Source of the DNA: Oligoflexia bacterium
Lineage (GTDB): Bacteria > Bdellovibrionota > Bacteriovoracia > Bacteriovoracales > Bacteriovoracaceae
Direction: 5' to 3'
DNA: 64,000 nt
NCBI GenBank assembly: GCA_015232355.1
Contig: JADFZW010000017.1
Span: 1-64,000, forward strand
Shown in pieces: positions 9,281 to 18,257 of the stretch. Made by a program: the position numbers and the translations under genes. Under the pieces are notes generated by a model. The model made no database searches. It saw nothing but the letters and a program-made list of their open reading frames with translations, and was not told the origin of the DNA. Each line of letters begins with the position of its first letter. Position 1 is the first letter of the stretch.

Positions 9281-9850
9281 ATGCAAATCAACAAAATAGC
9301 ATCCAAGACTTTTTACTATCTAGTACTTCCATTTATTGCAATTTTTCTATTTGTAAATTTTTTGCTTTCCCCTATGGGACCTGATATTGGGAATATTGGG
9401 AATATTGGGAATATTGGGACACAAAATAATACTGTTAATAGTAATCGAGAATTAAGACAAACAAATCGAATAATATCTAGTACCGATGATAAAGGTGAAG
9501 ATGACACTTCTGCTGATAACAAAAATATAGAATCACAATCATCAATTTATAATAATAGTAGTAGCAATGGTGACATAATTGATGATTCAATAGCGAATGG
9601 TGGTTCACTAAATAGTAATAATATGTTTAGTGGAAATATACATAAATCTCCTATTGAAGGATTATCTGAGTATGGCCATAAGATTTATCGAACATACATT
9701 TTGGATCAAGAAAAAAAACAAAGAGAGAAATTGATCAAGGCGCAAAAAGTAGAAAATCAAATATTCGCATCGAAAAAATCAAGAATGTCTCACTTAAGAA
9801 AAATCAATGGAATTACAGAGGAGATTGGCGAATTAAATGGTGATAATTAA
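9281..9850 (+). CDS. Hypothetical signal-anchored low-complexity protein
   Basis: 189 aa and not recognised. It has one N-terminal hydrophobic segment (about residues 12-30), then a GNIGNIGNIG run encoded by a 9-bp tandem repeat, then a Ser/Asn/Asp-rich spacer, then a Lys-rich helical C-terminus. The topology is consistent with a periplasmic or cell-surface tail on a membrane anchor. There is no strong ribosome site. It converges with gspE with 12 bp between the stops. The repeat makes its length potentially variable between strains. Confidence 0.5.
   Translation: MQINKIASKTFYYLVLPFIAIFLFVNFLLSPMGPDIGNIGNIGNIGTQNNTVNSNRELRQTNRIISSTDDKGEDDTSADNKNIESQSSIYNNSSSNGDIIDDSIANGGSLNSNNMFSGNIHKSPIEGLSEYGHKIYRTYILDQEKKQREKLIKAQKVENQIFASKKSRMSHLRKINGITEEIGELNGDN
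9384..9419. repeat. 9-bp tandem repeat (ATATTGGGA x4)
   Basis: Four perfect copies of ATATTGGGA inside the open frame at 9281-9850. The unit is a multiple of three, so copy-number change would lengthen or shorten the encoded Ile-Gly-Asn repeat without a frameshift. Confidence 0.9.
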
Positions 9851-9862
9851 ATTGGGTGATAA

Positions 9863-11596
9863 TTAAGCGGTGACAACTAATTCATCTTCATTAACAGTTC
9901 TTACTATTTCATCAATAGAAGTAAGTCCCATAAATAATTTTGCCAAAGCATCTTGGCGTAGTGTTTTCATTCCGCCTTTTATCGCAGCTTTCTTTATAGA
10001 ACCCGCATCTGAGCGGGCCAATATTAAAGAACGAACATCATCGTTTATAATTAGCAACTCTGCAACTGTTGTTCGTCCAGCATAACCACGATCACATTTC
10101 ACGCAACCCTTTGGTCTATATACAGTAGCATCTGCAGGAATGGATTTTATTTGAAGCAAAGTTAATTCAAAAGCTGAGGGCACATGAGGAACTTTGCATT
10201 CTGTACACAGCGTACGAATAAGTCTTTGCGCCAGCACTGCCACCAATGAAGAGGAAATTAAAAATGGTTCCACTCCCATATCAATAAGTCTTGTAGGAGT
10301 AGAAGATGCATCGTTGGTGTGAATCGTAGACAAGACAAAGTGACCAGTTTGAGATGCAGTTAATGCAATCTCAGCAGTCTCTTGATCTCTGGTCTCACCA
10401 ACCATTATAACGTCTGGGTTTTGACGAAGAATCGAACGAAGAGCAACTGCAAAGGTTAAATCAATTTTGGAATTAACATGAATTTGCGAAATGCCAGGGA
10501 TCTCATATTCAACTGGATCTTCAACGGTAATTATCATTCTATCGGGACTATTGATTCGATCAAGGAGAGCAAATAAAGTTGTTGTTTTACCATGTCCTGT
10601 AGGACCGGAGACATAAATCACTCCATGTTTTTTTCTTGAAAGATCATCAAGTCCACTTAAGATTAGACCACTAAAGCCCAATTTCTCAAGTCCCAAAATA
10701 GTATTTCCCTTCTCCAAAACCCTCATCACTATACGTTCACCATGCTGAATAGGCACTGTACTTAAACGTATATCAATATTTTTTCCCGCCATTTTAATTG
10801 GGATACGACCATCTTGGGGTAATCTTCTTTCAGCAATATCTAATTTCGCCATCACCTTAATTCTGGAAGAAACCGCTGCATGTGTCTTCTTTGGTTGTCT
10901 TAAAACCTCTTTCATCACACCATTGATACGAAATCGATAAGAGGTATCTTTTTCATATGGTTCGATATGAATATCAGATGCACGCTCTTTCACTGCTCTA
11001 AAAATAATAGAGTGAACAAAGCGAATAACTGGAGCATCGTCGGCACCTGAATCTAAGATGTCTATCGGTCCCTCTAAATCCAGAGAATCCTCAAATTCAT
11101 CTTCAATACTATCAACTAAGTTTTGATTAGCTCGTTCATATACTCGATTTATGGCATCTTGCAATTTCAGTGAAGTAGTAACTACTACAATCACTTTTTT
11201 ATTAAAGATAATTTGCAAATCATTTACAACATTAAAATTAAAAGGGTCACTAACCGCCACCGTTATAGAATAATCAGTTTCTAAGATAGGAAGTGCCTCA
11301 TGCTGTTTTGAATAGTTGATTGTCAAATTACGAGTGATATTTGGATCTATATCATCTACATTGATCTCATTTAAATAGGGAATATTATTTTGAAGACATA
11401 AAACCTTAACAATGTCATTGGGATGAATGAAATTTTTCTTTAAAAGAATTTCCCCAATTAATTGTCCTGATTCTTCTTGTATTGCTAATGCTTGATTTAA
11501 TTGTTCACGAGATAGAGAGGTATGTTGGACTAGCAATTCGCCAATCTTTATTTTGTTATCCTCTATCTTTTCCAGCATGTGCTCTGAAAGTCTCAT
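9863..11596 (-). CDS. gspE: Type II secretion system assembly ATPase GspE
   Basis: Cytoplasmic ATPase that powers pseudopilus assembly. An N-terminal MshEN-type domain (about residues 1-150) is followed by the GspE core. Walker A is GPTGHGKTTT (from residue 331; family consensus is usually GPTGSGKTTT). Asp box and Walker B region is VIMVGETRDQETAEIA, and the His box is TGHFVLSTIHTNDA. A CxxC...CxxC zinc module near the C-terminus (CTEC ... CVKC) is typical of GspE and PilB. At 577 aa the length is normal. It is the last gene of the leftward PPTase-gspC-gspD-gspE run, 14 bp after gspD. PilB of type IV pili is the main alternative, but the gspC, gspD and gspG neighbours favour secretion. Confidence 0.93.
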   Translation of the reverse strand: MRLSEHMLEKIEDNKIKIGELLVQHTSLSREQLNQALAIQEESGQLIGEILLKKNFIHPNDIVKVLCLQNNIPYLNEINVDDIDPNITRNLTINYSKQHEALPILETDYSITVAVSDPFNFNVVNDLQIIFNKKVIVVVTTSLKLQDAINRVYERANQNLVDSIEDEFEDSLDLEGPIDILDSGADDAPVIRFVHSIIFRAVKERASDIHIEPYEKDTSYRFRINGVMKEVLRQPKKTHAAVSSRIKVMAKLDIAERRLPQDGRIPIKMAGKNIDIRLSTVPIQHGERIVMRVLEKGNTILGLEKLGFSGLILSGLDDLSRKKHGVIYVSGPTGHGKTTTLFALLDRINSPDRMIITVEDPVEYEIPGISQIHVNSKIDLTFAVALRSILRQNPDVIMVGETRDQETAEIALTASQTGHFVLSTIHTNDASSTPTRLIDMGVEPFLISSSLVAVLAQRLIRTLCTECKVPHVPSAFELTLLQIKSIPADATVYRPKGCVKCDRGYAGRTTVAELLIINDDVRSLILARSDAGSIKKAAIKGGMKTLRQDALAKLFMGLTSIDEIVRTVNEDELVVTA

Positions 11597-11610
11597 GTAT
11601 ATTACCTATA

Positions 11611-14553
11611 CTATCTTTTGTTTTTAGATTCACTAGCAATTCTTGTATACTCGGGAATATCATCTTCTACTGATATAACTGCTTTTGAAAGTGTATCACC
11701 ATTCATCACTGCATTTCTATCTTTGCTACTATCATTTTGATTCTGATCTAAATTTTTATCTAAATTTTGATCTAGATTCTTATTCTGCTCTTGATTACTA
11801 TTATTACTATCATTGTTATTATCTTCATCATTGAAATTTTTCTTATCATCTTTTTTTCTACTACTGCCCTTATTACGTTTGAATCTGTTAGCATTAGAGG
11901 ATTTTGAAGCTGGAGCAATTTTTTTGTTGTTACTTTGATCTTCATCACTTTCACTGTTAATCAATTTTACTTCACTGTTTCTATCATTATCTCCAGTTTC
12001 TCTTTCTACATTTCTTTTAGAATTATTTTCTTTGCTACCACGACTATTTTCTTCAATAAATTTTGCGGAAGATTCTTGATCATATAGTGGTCCCTTCTCT
12101 TGTTGTTCAGCTTTCTTGTAGAGTCCCTTCACGGTTGCAGCTAATGGATCACTATCTCCCATCACTTTATACAAATGAGCATTTCGTCTGCTTAAAACAT
12201 CTTTGGTAGTTTGAGCAGTATCTTTTTGATATTGGGCCAAAATTCTTGGAGTAAGAAAAAATAACAAATTTACTTTTTCTGTTGATTTAGTCTTTTGTTT
12301 AAAGAGCCAACCAAGAACTGGAATATCACCCAGTAAAGGCACCTTTGATTCCGATTCAATATTTTTATCTCTCATCAAACCACCCATGGCAATGGTATCT
12401 TTATCGCGAACTAACACTGTCGTTTGCGCTTGCCTCGTAGTAGTTCCCACTCCCTCTGAAGCTCCAGTATTTCGACCAGAAAAATCATCAATCTTTTGAT
12501 TGATCTTTAATTTAACCATATGAGTGACTTTATTTATTTGCGGAGTAATTTTTAAAGTGAGTGCAACTTTTTGCTCTTTCACTGCTGTGGTAGTACTTCC
12601 ATTGGCGGCAGTCTCTCGACTTAATGTTGGAACTGTTTCTCCGGCCTCAAATACTCCCTCTTCATTATCCATTACTAAGAGTTGAGGAGTGGCCAGCACA
12701 TTAGTGCTAGAATCGCTGGCGATTGCTTTTATTAAAGCATTAACTGTATTTAATTTTGTTTTACCTGCACTTGTTGTAAGCTCGATCTCTTTACCGCCAC
12801 CGCCGCCGATTAATAATCCAGAGAGATTAGTGATATTATTTGTAAGTAATCCTACTAAGTCTCCAGTTCCTGCAGGAGCAGAGACAACTTTTTGAGCGCC
12901 ACCAGAACCGTAAGCACCAATGATACTAATTCCAAAAGTTGTTCCAGAACTTACCTGTGCTTCCATAATTAGTCCTTCAACATAAACTTGATCACGGGCC
13001 ACATCCAACTTGGAAATTATATTTCTAATTGTTAGATAATCTGTTGGTGATGCCATCACCACTAAAGCATTGTTTGCTTTATCAGAAGATATTTTAACTG
13101 CTGAAGAAAATAGTGGTGGTAGTTCTCCTGGTGTACGAGTGAAACGAACTGGTCCTACTGGCCCCGCATTGGAAACAAGTGAAGTTAAAGTCTTTGCTAA
13201 CGTCTCAGCATCGCCATGATTTAAATAGTAGACTTGTATTTGACCAGCACCATTTGATTCTAATTTAACATCTAATTTCTTTATCAAAGCTCGCAATTGC
13301 TTTGCGCCCTCTTCATTAGTCATTGCTATAATAGAGTTTGTTCTTGGTTCGGCCACTAATTTACTGGCATCATAATTTGGTGGTCTTCCTCCTGTAGGAA
13401 GATCTCCACCACCACCAAAACGAGAAGCACTATTTTGATTTTTTAAAATTCGATCAAGCAAATTCACGATCTCTTGTGCTGAGGAATTTTCTATTTTAAA
13501 GATTTGCAAAGAATCGTCGTGCCCTGGAACATCTAAAAATTTCATCAACTTTACTAAGCGATTTATATTTGCACCAGTATCATGAAGAATAACTGTATTG
13601 GTTTGTCTCATCTCGATAATTCTTCCATATTGAGACATAAAACTTCGAAAACCTCGAGTGATCTCAGCGCTGCTAACATTTTTTAGAGGTACAATTCTCA
13701 TTACATAATTTTCGGTGTTGGGAGTATAATTTCCCATATAGATTTTAGCAGGCATATTTCTGATGTTTTGAATTCTGGTAATCTTATAAAATGCTCCTGC
13801 CTTTACTAACGTAAAGCCATTAATATTTAAAGCAATCAAATAAGCTTTCCATGCATCTCCCACTGTAATTGGAGTTGGAGCTACAATCGAAATTTTTCCT
13901 TTGATATCTTTTTCATAAATTAAATTAAGCCCTGTCAGCTTTTGCATATGTTTGGTTAAATCTAAAATTTCTACGTTGGGAAAATCAAAACTAGTAATCA
14001 CCTCTGGACCAAATGCTGTCTCCGGATTTAAAGTTACAAACTCTTTTTTCTTTTTTGCAGCTTTTGAATTATTAAGTCCTGTTCCTCTACCAAAAACATC
14101 TCCTTGAGAATCATCATCATCTCCTACAACTATTCCACCAGCACCATTGATTTTACTTCCTCCGCCTCTCTTGCTACCTTTGCCTGATCTATAAGCGCCA
14201 CCAGCACCACCTGCTGCTCCTCCCGAACCATCACCGCCAGCACCTCGATCAGATAAATCTCCACCTCCAAAATCACCACCACCACCGGACATATCCATCA
14301 TGTCGCCACCACCAGCACCACCCATATCGATATCATCATCTCCAGCAGCACCGGGAATATATGGTTGACCTATTGGAGCACCAGTATTTGGATCAATCGC
14401 TCCTCCCATTCCCTCTGGACCAGCAGCTCCCCCACCTTCATACTGCGTACGCGAACCATACTTACTAAATTGTGCGTAAGCGTTTTGTAGAGTGAGAGAA
14501 AGAGAACATCCCAAAATTAAAAATGTAATTGTAAATATATTCATTTTATTCAT
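11611..14553 (-). CDS. gspD: Type II secretion system secretin GspD with low-complexity extensions
   Basis: Outer-membrane secretin channel. A signal peptide ends near AYA-QF (an ILGC lipobox-like tetrapeptide inside it is probably fortuitous). Residues about 35-145 are Gly/Ala/Asp-rich low complexity. An N0 domain follows (FDFPNVEILDLTKHMQKLTG), then N1-N3 repeats with APTPITVGDAW and NSIIAMTNEE motifs. The secretin core contains TNVLATPQLLVMDNEEG and the family signature VPLLGDIPVLGWLF. The last 140 or so residues are a hydrophilic Asn/Asp/Lys/Ser tail with DQNLDKNLDQN repeats. At 980 aa it is about 300 aa longer than classic GspD; the excess is the two low-complexity regions. AGGATAAG precedes the ATG. 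It lies 12 bp after gspC. Confidence 0.93.
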   Translation of the reverse strand: MNKMNIFTITFLILGCSLSLTLQNAYAQFSKYGSRTQYEGGGAAGPEGMGGAIDPNTGAPIGQPYIPGAAGDDDIDMGGAGGGDMMDMSGGGGDFGGGDLSDRGAGGDGSGGAAGGAGGAYRSGKGSKRGGGSKINGAGGIVVGDDDDSQGDVFGRGTGLNNSKAAKKKKEFVTLNPETAFGPEVITSFDFPNVEILDLTKHMQKLTGLNLIYEKDIKGKISIVAPTPITVGDAWKAYLIALNINGFTLVKAGAFYKITRIQNIRNMPAKIYMGNYTPNTENYVMRIVPLKNVSSAEITRGFRSFMSQYGRIIEMRQTNTVILHDTGANINRLVKLMKFLDVPGHDDSLQIFKIENSSAQEIVNLLDRILKNQNSASRFGGGGDLPTGGRPPNYDASKLVAEPRTNSIIAMTNEEGAKQLRALIKKLDVKLESNGAGQIQVYYLNHGDAETLAKTLTSLVSNAGPVGPVRFTRTPGELPPLFSSAVKISSDKANNALVVMASPTDYLTIRNIISKLDVARDQVYVEGLIMEAQVSSGTTFGISIIGAYGSGGAQKVVSAPAGTGDLVGLLTNNITNLSGLLIGGGGGKEIELTTSAGKTKLNTVNALIKAIASDSSTNVLATPQLLVMDNEEGVFEAGETVPTLSRETAANGSTTTAVKEQKVALTLKITPQINKVTHMVKLKINQKIDDFSGRNTGASEGVGTTTRQAQTTVLVRDKDTIAMGGLMRDKNIESESKVPLLGDIPVLGWLFKQKTKSTEKVNLLFFLTPRILAQYQKDTAQTTKDVLSRRNAHLYKVMGDSDPLAATVKGLYKKAEQQEKGPLYDQESSAKFIEENSRGSKENNSKRNVERETGDNDRNSEVKLINSESDEDQSNNKKIAPASKSSNANRFKRNKGSSRKKDDKKNFNDEDNNNDSNNSNQEQNKNLDQNLDKNLDQNQNDSSKDRNAVMNGDTLSKAVISVEDDIPEYTRIASESKNKR
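11745..11795. repeat. Degenerate 12-bp repeat in gspD tail
   Basis: Within the 3' part of gspD, units encode Asp-Gln/Lys-Asn-Leu repeats (DQNLDKNLDQNLDQN order). They add to the low-complexity C-terminal tail of the secretin. Confidence 0.6.
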
Positions 14554-14564
14554 ACTAGCTTATC

Positions 14565-15773
14565 CTACTTCGAAAAAGCATAATTAAATGTATGTTCGTT
14601 TCCATCTTCCTTAACCACTGTCAGCTGCAACTTTTCTATATTCTGAAGAGAAGCAAACAGATTCATAATCTCATTTAATCCAGCAATTTTTTTACCATTT
14701 ATTTTTGTAATCTTATCATTATCCTCTATCCCCAAATAAGAATAAATACTTCCAGGTACTAACTCCGTTATCTTAAAACTCATACTGCCATCTGGATTTT
14801 GCATCGGAACTGCTCTAGCATCTCGTAATACACGATCAATCTCTTGCATCTTATCGTTAAATAATTTTCTAGAGATAAAAAATTGATCACCATTATTTTT
14901 TATACCATCCATTTGTTTCATACTGGTAATCAACTTCTTTCCATCTCTTGCAGACAAGATTTTTCCACCCTTGGCGCGAGTTAATAATTCTTCCTCATCT
15001 GCAACGTATTCACATTCTCCAGATTGCATACTTCTAAAAACAATCTTTAGTCGTTCAATCTTTCCCACGGTTGCCATCTCAGGAATTTTATCACCCTCAC
15101 GAACGCTCTTTAAATCATTTTCTCCCCCACCAACTAATATTGAAGCAATAGACTTAGAAGAATTTTGTAAAACAATTGTACTTACTAATTTAATTGGTAA
15201 AGAAGATTTTATTTGAGCGACAGTACAAATCACATTTTCATTGCCAACTTTTTTCTTTTTTCCACTTTCATCCATATCATTAAGCAATTTAGCATGGAAC
15301 AAATTGGAAGATTGAATTTTTTCTATATCTCGAGCAAAATCACTCTCTAAATCAGAAGGAATATATATCTTATTTGCCTTTTGAACAGTGTTATCTGTTG
15401 TTGTAAGAATTAACGCCACCATCTTACCAAAAACATAAGGTAATACCATCAATGTTGTAATAATAAAAATTTTATGTATCGTTGGTCTATTATTTACATC
15501 AAAGAAACGCTTTCCAATTTTTTTTAAAACAGCACCAAACTCATAAGTCGCAAGTTTTTTGGAACCACCTGCTTTCAAATCTTTTATCTTTTCCAGATTG
15601 ATAAATTTGTTAAGTTTAAGCTTATACAAAAAAAAGACAAATAATTTCTGTAACAGACCATTATTTGAGCTTTGCTTTATGTTGGTCAGTAGCGCACTAA
15701 ATAATTCAGAAATTTTTTTTTTTATCTCTTTCATTTTTACTTTAATTGTCTGATTTACTTGGAACATTATCAA
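14565..15773 (-). CDS. gspC: Type II secretion system protein GspC with PDZ domain
   Basis: Inner-membrane protein that links the cytoplasmic-membrane platform to the secretin. There is a long basic cytoplasmic N-terminus, then one membrane segment (about residues 95-115, FIITTLMVLPYVFG), then the periplasmic homology region and a C-terminal PDZ domain (VPGSIYSYLGIEDNDKITKING). The called start is TTG at 15773. An ATG at 15767 or one at about 15735 is equally possible because no good ribosome site is visible. It is first of the gspC-D-E set and lies 55 bp downstream of the PPTase gene. At 402 aa it is longer than E. coli or Klebsiella GspC (about 280 aa), mostly from the extra N-terminus. Confidence 0.85.
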   Translation of the reverse strand: MIMFQVNQTIKVKMKEIKKKISELFSALLTNIKQSSNNGLLQKLFVFFLYKLKLNKFINLEKIKDLKAGGSKKLATYEFGAVLKKIGKRFFDVNNRPTIHKIFIITTLMVLPYVFGKMVALILTTTDNTVQKANKIYIPSDLESDFARDIEKIQSSNLFHAKLLNDMDESGKKKKVGNENVICTVAQIKSSLPIKLVSTIVLQNSSKSIASILVGGGENDLKSVREGDKIPEMATVGKIERLKIVFRSMQSGECEYVADEEELLTRAKGGKILSARDGKKLITSMKQMDGIKNNGDQFFISRKLFNDKMQEIDRVLRDARAVPMQNPDGSMSFKITELVPGSIYSYLGIEDNDKITKINGKKIAGLNEIMNLFASLQNIEKLQLTVVKEDGNEHTFNYAFSK

Positions 15774-15828
15774 TTATAGGCAGCTTTTACTCTCTAGAAT
15801 TTAATACACTAATTTTATCTTGTATATC

Positions 15829-16602
15829 TTACAAAAGAAGACTAAAACGCTTTGAAATGGTAGCCTTTGCAAAATAGTAGCGCACACCCTTATCTAAATT
15901 TCTAATTAGAGCGAGCTCAACAAATCCAATCTGCAAACTCTGTCTCTCTTTATCACAAATACCAAAAGAATAATCGCTAGAACTACTTTTAGAGCGAGCT
16001 CGAATCCAAATCTTCTTTAAATCAAAAGTTTCAGCAAAATGAGGATTATCTGCATGTATAATGGTTTTAATAACAGGATCAAGTGCTTTGTAAGCAGCCT
16101 CTTTAGAGATCCACAATTTTATTAGCTCAAGCTTATCATCATCGAATTTATTTTTAAACATACGTTCAGTATTTTCGGAGAATCTTCTATCTGCTCGTTC
16201 AATATCTAATCCAAATGCAAAAATATCATTCACGTTTGCAATTCCTGAGACAACCATTCCAGTAGTGTGCGATATCGATACAAGATAATTGGGAAATTCT
16301 TTTAAACTTCTATTGCTCACAATATTCAAATCACTAAATATAATTGGTTGTTCGGGTTGTTCCAGTTGTTGCGTTTGTTCCTGCTGTAAAAGTTTTAAAA
16401 TCACCATTCGAGAAAACCAGAATTCGCGGATTCTTGACTCGGCCCAATTTTGAACACTGTTCGCTCTCTTCTGTGCCTCTTCTGATGAATCTTTTAATAG
16501 TAAATCTCTTATGTCAGATATCATTTTACTATTGTTTACTGAGTCTGAGTAATTTTCAGCATCGCTTTCTCTTATGGACATAGGAAGATACTTAAAAACC
16601 AT
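15829..16602 (-). CDS. 4'-phosphopantetheinyl transferase (Sfp/EntD superfamily)
   Basis: Transfers phosphopantetheine from CoA to a serine on carrier proteins. The diagnostic motifs are present: VSISHT around residue 110, FGLDIER (D133 and E135, Mg-binding) and WISKEAAYK (K167, E168, K172). A Gln/Glu-Pro rich linker (about residues 72-86) separates an N-terminal extension from the catalytic part. No carrier protein or polyketide/NRPS gene is in the window; the only enzyme here likely to use an acyl-ACP is the reductase-transaminase at 29.1-32.0 kb. It could serve as the AcpS for fatty-acid synthesis. It lies upstream of gspC in the same direction and diverges from murD. Confidence 0.85.
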   Translation of the reverse strand: MVFKYLPMSIRESDAENYSDSVNNSKMISDIRDLLLKDSSEEAQKRANSVQNWAESRIREFWFSRMVILKLLQQEQTQQLEQPEQPIIFSDLNIVSNRSLKEFPNYLVSISHTTGMVVSGIANVNDIFAFGLDIERADRRFSENTERMFKNKFDDDKLELIKLWISKEAAYKALDPVIKTIIHADNPHFAETFDLKKIWIRARSKSSSSDYSFGICDKERQSLQIGFVELALIRNLDKGVRYYFAKATISKRFSLLL

Positions 16603-16680
16603 TTTTTATAATCCATCAATTTAATAATTAAACTAAGTGGTATCGTATGTGATATTGTATTTCCATTTTTTCTAAAGTAA

Positions 16681-18213
16681 ATGGATTTAATGAAAACACA
16701 AACACAAACACAAACTCAAACTCAAACAAATACAAAATTACCTTTATTCAAGCAATCAAAAATTGCTGTCCATGGACTAGGTGTCTCAGGATTTAAGACA
16801 CTCGAACTTTTAAAACTTATAAAAAAAAATTTCATTCCATCCTTGGAAATTTGGGCCATAAATCAGGGATCAATAGAAAGCTGGAAAAAAAGAGATGAAT
16901 TGAAAGAACTTCTTGATGAAAAATATTGGTTAAGTGAAGAGGATCCGCATGTACCTACACTCTTTGCTTCTATGGACACAATTATTCTTGCTCCTGGTAT
17001 TCCAAGAGAGCATCCGCTTCTACAACTTGCACTTAAAAAAAATATATCTATTTGGTCAGAGATAGAGTTGGCATATTGTTTTTGTCATCATCCTATACCT
17101 CCAATAATTGCAGTTACCGGAAGTAATGGCAAAACTACAACTGTCACTTTAATTCAGGATATATGTATCAATGCTGGTTTAAATCCATTTGTAGGTGGCA
17201 ATATTGGATTACCTTTCTCTGAATATGCAATAGAAGAAATTAACAACTTTAAAGTAAAAAAGAGCAGCAAACCATTTGATATTATCATTCTTGAGTTATC
17301 AAGTTTTCAATTGGAATCGATAGATTCTTTTAAACCTAATGTTGCAATTATTACCAATATATCTCTCACTCACACTGAGAGATATAAATCGATAGAAGAG
17401 TATGCTCACGCCAAATTTAATATCAGTAAAAATATGAGAAAGAGTGATAGTGATAATGATCTTATCATTTATACAACTGCTTCTTCAGATGTATTACTTA
17501 ATGAATGGGCCAGCAAGCAAGATGCTCAACTTTTAAAAATAGATTCAAAGCAAATTAGTAATATAAAAAATGAGATGAACAAATTGTTTGACCTTAGTAC
17601 TTTTAAACTTATTGGGGATCACAATCTTTTAAATCTTTACTCCAGCTATAAAGCACTCGCACACTTGGAAATTTCCAGTTTGAAAGAGAAATTAATCAAC
17701 TCTGTTCAAATGACTATTAATAATTTCAAAGCAGTTCATTATCGTAGTGAAAAGATCAAAATAAATGAAAAATTACCTTTGTCAGTCTATAACGATGCTA
17801 AAAGTACCAATCTAGATGCAACTCAAAAAGCAATTGAGGCTGTGGCCACTACAGCGGCACTTACAATGGCATCCGAAACAACTGATATATACTTAATTTT
17901 CGGAGGTAAAAAACGTAGCGAAAGTGCAGGAAAAGTTTGGAATGAGGTATTTAAGAGTAAAATAAAGAAGATCTTTTTGATTGGGGAAACAACTGATGAG
18001 TTAGCAGATGAACTACAAGGAAAAATTTCTTTTTCTAAATCATATACTCTTGATAATGTTATAATTGAGATCAAGGAGAGTTTGAATAAAAAAAATAACA
18101 AAAGCAAAATATCTTTAATCTTCTCTCCGGGATATCCCTCTTTTGATCAATTCGAAAATTATATCAAGAGGGGAGAATATTTTGAAAAAATTATTCTCGA
18201 TGCTTTCGCTTAA
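16681..18213 (+). CDS. murD: UDP-N-acetylmuramoyl-L-alanine:D-glutamate ligase
   Basis: Cytoplasmic ATP-dependent ligase of peptidoglycan precursor synthesis. The N-terminal Rossmann-like domain has VHGLGVSGF, the central ATPase has TGSNGKTTT (G147-T152) and downstream IVELSSFQLE-like ILELSSFQLES, and the C-terminal region has NDAKSTNLDAT and FGGK. At 510 aa it is somewhat longer than the usual 430-450 aa. The excess includes an N-terminal Gln-Thr run encoded by a hexanucleotide repeat. It sits outside a dcw-type cluster, sandwiched between a PPTase and gspF. The start codon has no obvious ribosome site; an ATG at 16690 is also in frame. Confidence 0.9.
   Translation: MDLMKTQTQTQTQTQTNTKLPLFKQSKIAVHGLGVSGFKTLELLKLIKKNFIPSLEIWAINQGSIESWKKRDELKELLDEKYWLSEEDPHVPTLFASMDTIILAPGIPREHPLLQLALKKNISIWSEIELAYCFCHHPIPPIIAVTGSNGKTTTVTLIQDICINAGLNPFVGGNIGLPFSEYAIEEINNFKVKKSSKPFDIIILELSSFQLESIDSFKPNVAIITNISLTHTERYKSIEEYAHAKFNISKNMRKSDSDNDLIIYTTASSDVLLNEWASKQDAQLLKIDSKQISNIKNEMNKLFDLSTFKLIGDHNLLNLYSSYKALAHLEISSLKEKLINSVQMTINNFKAVHYRSEKIKINEKLPLSVYNDAKSTNLDATQKAIEAVATTAALTMASETTDIYLIFGGKKRSESAGKVWNEVFKSKIKKIFLIGETTDELADELQGKISFSKSYTLDNVIIEIKESLNKKNNKSKISLIFSPGYPSFDQFENYIKRGEYFEKIILDAFA
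16693..16735. repeat. Hexanucleotide simple repeat in murD start region
   Basis: An imperfect ACACAA/ACTCAA 6-bp repeat encodes alternating Gln-Thr residues at the extreme N-terminus of MurD, ahead of the conserved domain. It keeps frame when units are gained or lost, so it is probably tolerated length variation. Confidence 0.8.
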
Positions 18214-18257
18214 AGCTTTTGCTTAAATAATAATAGAAAGAAAGAGAGGAAAAATAA

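Noticed and set aside
12689..12895. Antisense open frames in gspD and the other large genes
   Set aside because: They mirror conserved codons of the real genes and have no independent start signals.
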